6,122 nucleotides of DNA, from contig JAPLSP010000349.1 in NCBI GenBank assembly GCA_026398575.1, forward strand, positions 1 through 6,122, in the 5' to 3' direction. The position numbers and the translations under genes were made by a program. This DNA comes from Candidatus Sumerlaeota bacterium (GTDB lineage: Bacteria; Sumerlaeota; Sumerlaeia; JADFCT01). The notes under the pieces were generated by a model. It did no database searches. It saw only the letters and a list, made by a program, of their open reading frames with translations, and had not been told where the DNA came from. Positions within the stretch are counted from its first letter, which is position 1; each line of letters starts with the position of its first letter. Below are positions 4,301 to 6,122 of this stretch, piece by piece.

Positions 4301-5902
4301 CCAGGTTGCGCCGTCGGACGAATACCAGACGTCATTTTTCTTTCCCGCCGCATCAAGGCCGCCGATGACCCACATCCTGGCGCCCGTCCCGTTGTTGAAG
4401 ACCACGCTCTTATGCGTCAATCGTCCGGGGAATGGCGCCGTGGCGGGCGCCTGCGTCCACGTCACGCCGTCCGACGAAGACCAGACATCGCTGCGATAGC
4501 CGACCACGCCATCGTAGCCGCCGATGACCCACATCTTGTCGCCGCCGCCGTCGTTGAAGACGACGCTCGTGTGGCCGTAGCGCGCGGAAAAAGCCGCCGA
4601 GAGCGTTGCGGAGGTCCACGTCACGCCGTCGCTGGAATACCAGACGTCGTTTTTGTAGCCGCCGGCGTCATATCCGCCGATGACCCACATCCTGCCGCCG
4701 AAGGCCACGCTGGTTTGGTAGCGCCGCTCGGAAAACGCCGCCGCGCCGGTTGCCGAGACCCATTTCACGCCGTCGCTCGAGCACCAGACGTCATGCCGGA
4801 GGCGATAGTTGTCCAAACCGCCGATGATCCACATCTTGTTGTCGAATACGACGCTGCTGTGTTCGGAGCGCGATGAAAATCCGGCGCCGCTTTGCGTCCA
4901 CGTTGCGCCATCGTCCGAGCGCCATACATCGCTCTTGTCGTCGGAGATGAACCCGCCAAGAACCCACATCTGGTTGTTGAAGACCACGCTCGAATGCATG
5001 GCAAGCGTGGAAAAAGCCGCTGTTGCGGTCGCCGACGTCCACGTTGCGCCATCCAGTGTCGACCAAACTTCGCTGCCCCCAATATTGCCGCCGATGACCC
5101 AGAGACGGTTGTTGAACGCAAGACATGTGAAGTGGTCGCGCGCGGAAAACGCCGCCGAGGCCGTGGCTCGAATCCAGGTCGCGCCGTCGCTGGAATGCCA
5201 GACGTCATTCTTTCCGCTGACGCTGTCATAGCCGCTGATGACCCACATCTGGTTGTTGAAAACCGCGCTCGCATGGCCATAGCGCGCGGAAAAAACCGCC
5301 GTCGCCGGCGCCTGCGCCCAAGTCACCCCGTCCGCTGAAGACCAGACGTCGTTGCGAAAATTAGTCCCGTCATAGCCGCCGATGACCCATATCTTGTCGC
5401 CGCTTCCGTCATTGAAGACGACGCTCGTATGATAATAGCGCGCGGCGAATTCCGCCGGGGCGGCCGCCAGGGTCCACGTGACGCCGTCCGACGAACGCCA
5501 AACGTCGTTCCGAACGCCGGCGTCATCGCGTCCGCCAATGACCCACATCTGGCTGTTGAAGACAACGCTCGTGTGGCCATAGCGCGGAGAGAACGCCGCC
5601 GATGCGGTTGCCTCCATCCACGTCGCGCCGTCGCTGGAATACCAGACATCATTGCGATTGCCGGCGGAGTCCTGGCCGCCGATCACCCACATCTTGTCAT
5701 GGAAAACGACACTCGTGTGCAGATAGCGCGGGCTGAAAGGATGCCCGGCGAAATCATTCCAGCCAAATTGGCTGCTGCGCCAGATTTCCCCCGGGCCACT
5801 GCTCCATCCTATCATCGGCGCCGCCGTCATCAGCAATGCGCACGCTGCCAGGATGCAAAAAATCCCGCGACCATCTGACATTGCCATAGAACGACATTTC
5901 AT
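1307..5902 (-). CDS. Giant secreted kelch-propeller / ASH / PPC-like / InlB-like repeat protein
   Basis: 1531 aa, complete. Likely an exported surface or adhesion protein; ligand unknown. Start: ATG at 5902 with AAGG (5911-5914) 8 nt upstream; internal ATGs at codons 6 and 8 have no such site. Residues 1-36: charged n-region (MKCRSMAMSDGR) and a hydrophobic stretch to Trp33, a signal peptide with cleavage perhaps near Ala28 or Gly32. LAAC at 18-21 fits a lipobox, but the hydrophobic run continues past the Cys. Residues 39-55 half-blade; 56-912 kelch-like blades of ~44-52 aa (HTSVVFN-x-MWVIGG ... NDVW-SSDG-x-TW); ~919-1024 ASH/choice-of-anchor-D-like beta domain (LDFG ... VTFDP ... SDDP ... 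PLSGTG); ~1029-1156 PPC-like domain (SNDLF ... ATKEPGEPNHAG ... VWWTWTAP ... LLAVYTG); 1160-1531 four InlB-B-like repeats. No LPXTG, PEP-CTERM or autotransporter barrel is visible. It stands alone: the downstream stretch holds only mobile-element debris and no obvious intrinsic terminator. The order of modules suggests a stalk (C-terminal repeats) carrying a propeller head. No active-site residues are identifiable, so a galactose-oxidase-like enzyme role is unlikely. Confidence 0.95.
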   Translation of the reverse strand: MKCRSMAMSDGRGIFCILAACALLMTAAPMIGWSSGPGEIWRSSQFGWNDFAGHPFSPRYLHTSVVFHDKMWVIGGQDSAGNRNDVWYSSDGATWMEATASAAFSPRYGHTSVVFNSQMWVIGGRDDAGVRNDVWRSSDGVTWTLAAAPAEFAARYYHTSVVFNDGSGDKIWVIGGYDGTNFRNDVWSSADGVTWAQAPATAVFSARYGHASAVFNNQMWVISGYDSVSGKNDVWHSSDGATWIRATASAAFSARDHFTCLAFNNRLWVIGGNIGGSEVWSTLDGATWTSATATAAFSTLAMHSSVVFNNQMWVLGGFISDDKSDVWRSDDGATWTQSGAGFSSRSEHSSVVFDNKMWIIGGLDNYRLRHDVWCSSDGVKWVSATGAAAFSERRYQTSVAFGGRMWVIGGYDAGGYKNDVWYSSDGVTWTSATLSAAFSARYGHTSVVFNDGGGDKMWVIGGYDGVVGYRSDVWSSSDGVTWTQAPATAPFPGRLTHKSVVFNNGTGARMWVIGGLDAAGKKNDVWYSSDGATWTAATLSAEFSPRYWHSCAVFNDGTGDKMWIFCGKDTQFRSDAWSSADGTSWTQATAGAPFSARYEITGLAFNGNLWVLGGWNGIDTCNDIWRTSDGASWTQTWGSAAFTPRLMHTSVAYNGMLWVMGGTNGFEGNLNDVWFSADGVAWHLATKTAAFYPRASHASAVFNNRMWILGGNAGGSEVWSSSDGAAWTSATLSAFPDRTGGACQVFNNGTGDKLWMLAGTGSGSGKDVWYSSDGATWNFATLSAAFSARRNFASAVFNNELWIMAGTNGVADVWHSGDGASWSQATAAPGFQACEGATCLPFGGKMWFQRGAWPCTSALWSSSNGTTWTKVSAAAAYSRRVYHASVSLNNKMWVIGGYDGASITYNDAWQCGSGSAAAVSDASLDFGTRGISLGPSQPSTVTLSNLYPQSWAPLNVASVTIQNDATGAFALASAATTEALLVGDSRDYAVTFDPGAEGVATANLVIQSDDPTSPTIVIPLSGTGILSAPSNDLFSSATLIAGPSGSVLGNNSSATKEPGEPNHAGNAGGASVWWTWTAPLAGTYAFDTHGSNFNTLLAVYTGASVGSLTLVASNDNDGSPNGNSGLVFTAQAGVQYSIAVDGFGGAAGSIALNWALRRVLTVASWVPGSGVSIAISPLDIGGQGSGATQLTRAYNDNTTVTLTAPFEAANGYVFYRWLLDGANFPGNQSQTVQVLMNANRTMTAIFHPDYPILTVASQNPTSGINVFIVPTDIDGKTRGTTLFTAQYLWRNMLTLTAPPYLPNGWVFSKWLKDGADFPYNTQRDVLCSLDTDHTMTVIFAHPYNTSLLTVASANPSTGAVVSLYPADKNNQTTGTTPFIGSYAPNSLVTLTARGLAPNGYVFWKWLRDGAEFPLNTRRDVLCSMAGDHTMTAVYRRPLNISLLTVNSSNPDSGAVVSIYPADNYNQTSGTTQFVASYPVNSMVMLTARGNTPNGHVFWKWQRDGADFPNNTQRAVLCSMGADHTMTAVYRP
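1310..2425 (-). repeat. Four tandem divergent InlB-B-like repeats
   Basis: The units start at the LTV of residues 1160, 1253, 1348 and 1443 (spacing 93, 95, 95; the last has 89 residues and ends at the stop). Consensus: LTVAS-x-NP-x-SG-x-x-V-x-I-x-P-x-D, then GTT-x-F, VTLTA, PNGYVF-x-KW-x-x-DGA-x-FP-x-NT and DHTMTAVY. This fits the bacterial repeat families related to the Listeria InlB B-repeat (a beta-grasp-like stalk module) found in large surface proteins. Repeat 1 is the most divergent; repeats 3 and 4 are the most alike, suggesting recent duplication. Repeats 2-4 share one Cys in VLCS(M/L), absent from repeat 1. Confidence 0.8.
3167..5785 (-). repeat. Array of 18 kelch-like blade equivalents
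   Basis: This is an internal protein-coding repeat. I count blades beginning at Phe56, 104, 152, 204 and so on to Tyr877: 17 complete units plus a C-terminal half-blade (877-912, which has the GG and NDAW parts but no SSDGxTW). The N-terminal segment 39-55 (EIWRSSQFGWNDFAGHP) matches the missing second half. Each unit has a HxSxVF strand, a MWVxGG strand with the Kelch double glycine, a (N/S)DVW strand and an S-S-D-G-x-T-W turn, with three conserved Trp positions. Blades 3, 9, 10, 11 and 15 carry a longer strand hairpin (NDGxGDK or NNGTGxx). Blades 16 and 17 are the most degenerate; blade 17 lacks the GG pair. Confidence 0.85.
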
Positions 5903-5910
5903 AAATTCAA

Positions 5911-5914
5911 CCTT
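5911..5914 (-). promoter_or_regulatory. Ribosome-binding site of the giant gene
   Basis: Read on the minus strand, the sequence is TAAGG-TTGAATTT-ATG: an AAGG core 8 nt before the ATG at 5902. It decides between three nearby in-frame ATGs (codons 1, 6, 8), of which only the first has such a site. The match is short, so translation may be moderate. Confidence 0.55.
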
Positions 5915-5918
5915 ATCG

Positions 5919-5940
5919 CGAAGCGCAAACGCGCGCTTCG
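5919..5940 (-). promoter_or_regulatory. Leader hairpin just upstream of the Shine-Dalgarno sequence
   Basis: CGAAGCGC at 5919-5926 and GCGCTTCG at 5933-5940 form a perfect 8-bp stem with a 6-nt loop, extendable by one G-T wobble (5918/5941). On the transcript of the giant gene the stem ends 4 nt before the AAGG. It could stabilise the message, tune ribosome access or act as an operator-like palindrome. No T-run follows, so it is not a standard terminator. Confidence 0.5.
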
Positions 5941-5949
5941 TCGCCTCAA

Positions 5950-5955
5950 ATCATA
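5950..5955 (-). promoter_or_regulatory. Candidate -10 element for the giant gene
   Basis: On the minus strand TATGAT (5955 to 5950) matches five of six bases of the sigma-70 -10 consensus, about 48 nt before the start codon, giving a leader that would include the hairpin at 5919-5940. No acceptable -35 box lies 16-18 bp upstream (sequence around CAAGCC), so this is weak; promoter consensus in this lineage is also unknown. Confidence 0.2.
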
Positions 5956-6087
5956 AGCCGAGTATTTAGGAGGCTTGCGCGCCCTGTCCAGCGCAAATGT
6001 TTAGGTAGATGCGGGACGCCGGACGCATAAATCTGTGCAGCTTAGTGCTCTGACTCAGAATTACGCTCACGTATTTTTTCATAAGGG

Positions 6088-6122
6088 ATGAAGACAATGC
6101 AGTCGGAAGCGGCGCCAGCATT
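6088..6122 (+). CDS. Possible start of a divergent gene (partial)
   Basis: ATG at 6088 opens a frame (MKTMQSEAAPA) that is still open at the window end. A purine run AAGGG at 6083-6087 directly abuts this ATG, but lies 9 nt before the in-frame ATG at 6097, so 6097 (MQSEAAPA) is the better start. If real, it is divergent from the giant gene with about 190 bp between the two start codons. Eleven codons are too few to name a product. Confidence 0.3.
   Translation, partial: MKTMQSEAAPA

Noticed and set aside
3812..4876. 354-codon plus-strand open frame inside the giant gene
   Set aside because: It is antisense to the blade array. The translation is Arg/Ala/Pro-rich and repeats with blade periodicity (xxRHAVRRxPDI, ADDPH), as expected when the opposite strand of a GC-rich repetitive gene stays open. 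It has no domain or ribosome-binding site.
1310..5737. CRISPR-like or noncoding tandem repeats suggested by recurring GATGACCCACATC and similar strings
   Set aside because: The repetition is fully explained by in-frame kelch and InlB-like protein repeats with codon-level variation. There is no constant repeat with unique spacers.
6050..6077. Promoter-like CTGACT / TATTTT pair with 16-bp spacing before the divergent ATG
   Set aside because: Each hexamer matches only four of six consensus bases, and the transcript start would fall almost on the ATG at 6088.

Overview
One gene dominates the window: a 1531-codon minus-strand reading frame (5902 to 1307) for a very large exported or surface protein. 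It starts with a signal-peptide-like N-terminus, continues with 17 complete kelch-like beta-propeller blades plus two terminal half-blades, then one ASH/choice-of-anchor-D-type immunoglobulin-like domain and one PPC-like beta-sandwich of the 'ATKEPGEPNHAG...VWWTWTAP' type, and ends with four ~93-95-residue divergent InlB-B-like repeats. No catalytic domain and no recognised C-terminal sorting tag is visible. The blades read as an adhesin or carbohydrate/protein-binding scaffold, but the ligand cannot be read from the sequence.

Layout. 1-140: noncoding-looking DNA with a perfect 22-bp inverted repeat at 17-63. 142-255: a 37-codon ORF with a good Shine-Dalgarno sequence, of uncertain reality. 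256-877: no convincing gene; it holds a (AAGG)10 microsatellite (331-371), a two-copy 21-bp repeat (535-576) and an AT-rich stretch (about 640-900). 878-1054, minus strand: what looks like the C-terminal remnant of a REP-associated tyrosine transposase (RAYT, Y1/HUH family) without its catalytic part. 1055-1306: short inverted and direct repeats, including two GACCCAATTT boxes, probably debris of the same element family. 1307-5902: the giant gene. 5903-6122: its upstream region, with a leader hairpin, a Shine-Dalgarno sequence and a weak -10 candidate. On the plus strand a possible divergent gene begins at 6088 or 6097 and runs off the window.

Organism. A GC-rich coding region, a mosaic of kelch, ASH, PPC and InlB-like modules, and RAYT debris between genes are typical of large-genome Gram-negative environmental bacteria of the PVC group or neighbouring candidate phyla (Planctomycetes, Verrucomicrobia, Lentisphaerae, Hydrogenedentes or Sumerlaeota-like). 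This is an inference from domain style, not a taxonomic assignment.

The most interesting points are the internal logic of the propeller array (18 blade equivalents, split terminal blade, period-six sequence markers that suggest three six-bladed propellers) and the repeat-rich, transposase-littered region downstream of the gene. I see no defence system, CRISPR array, tRNA or rRNA.
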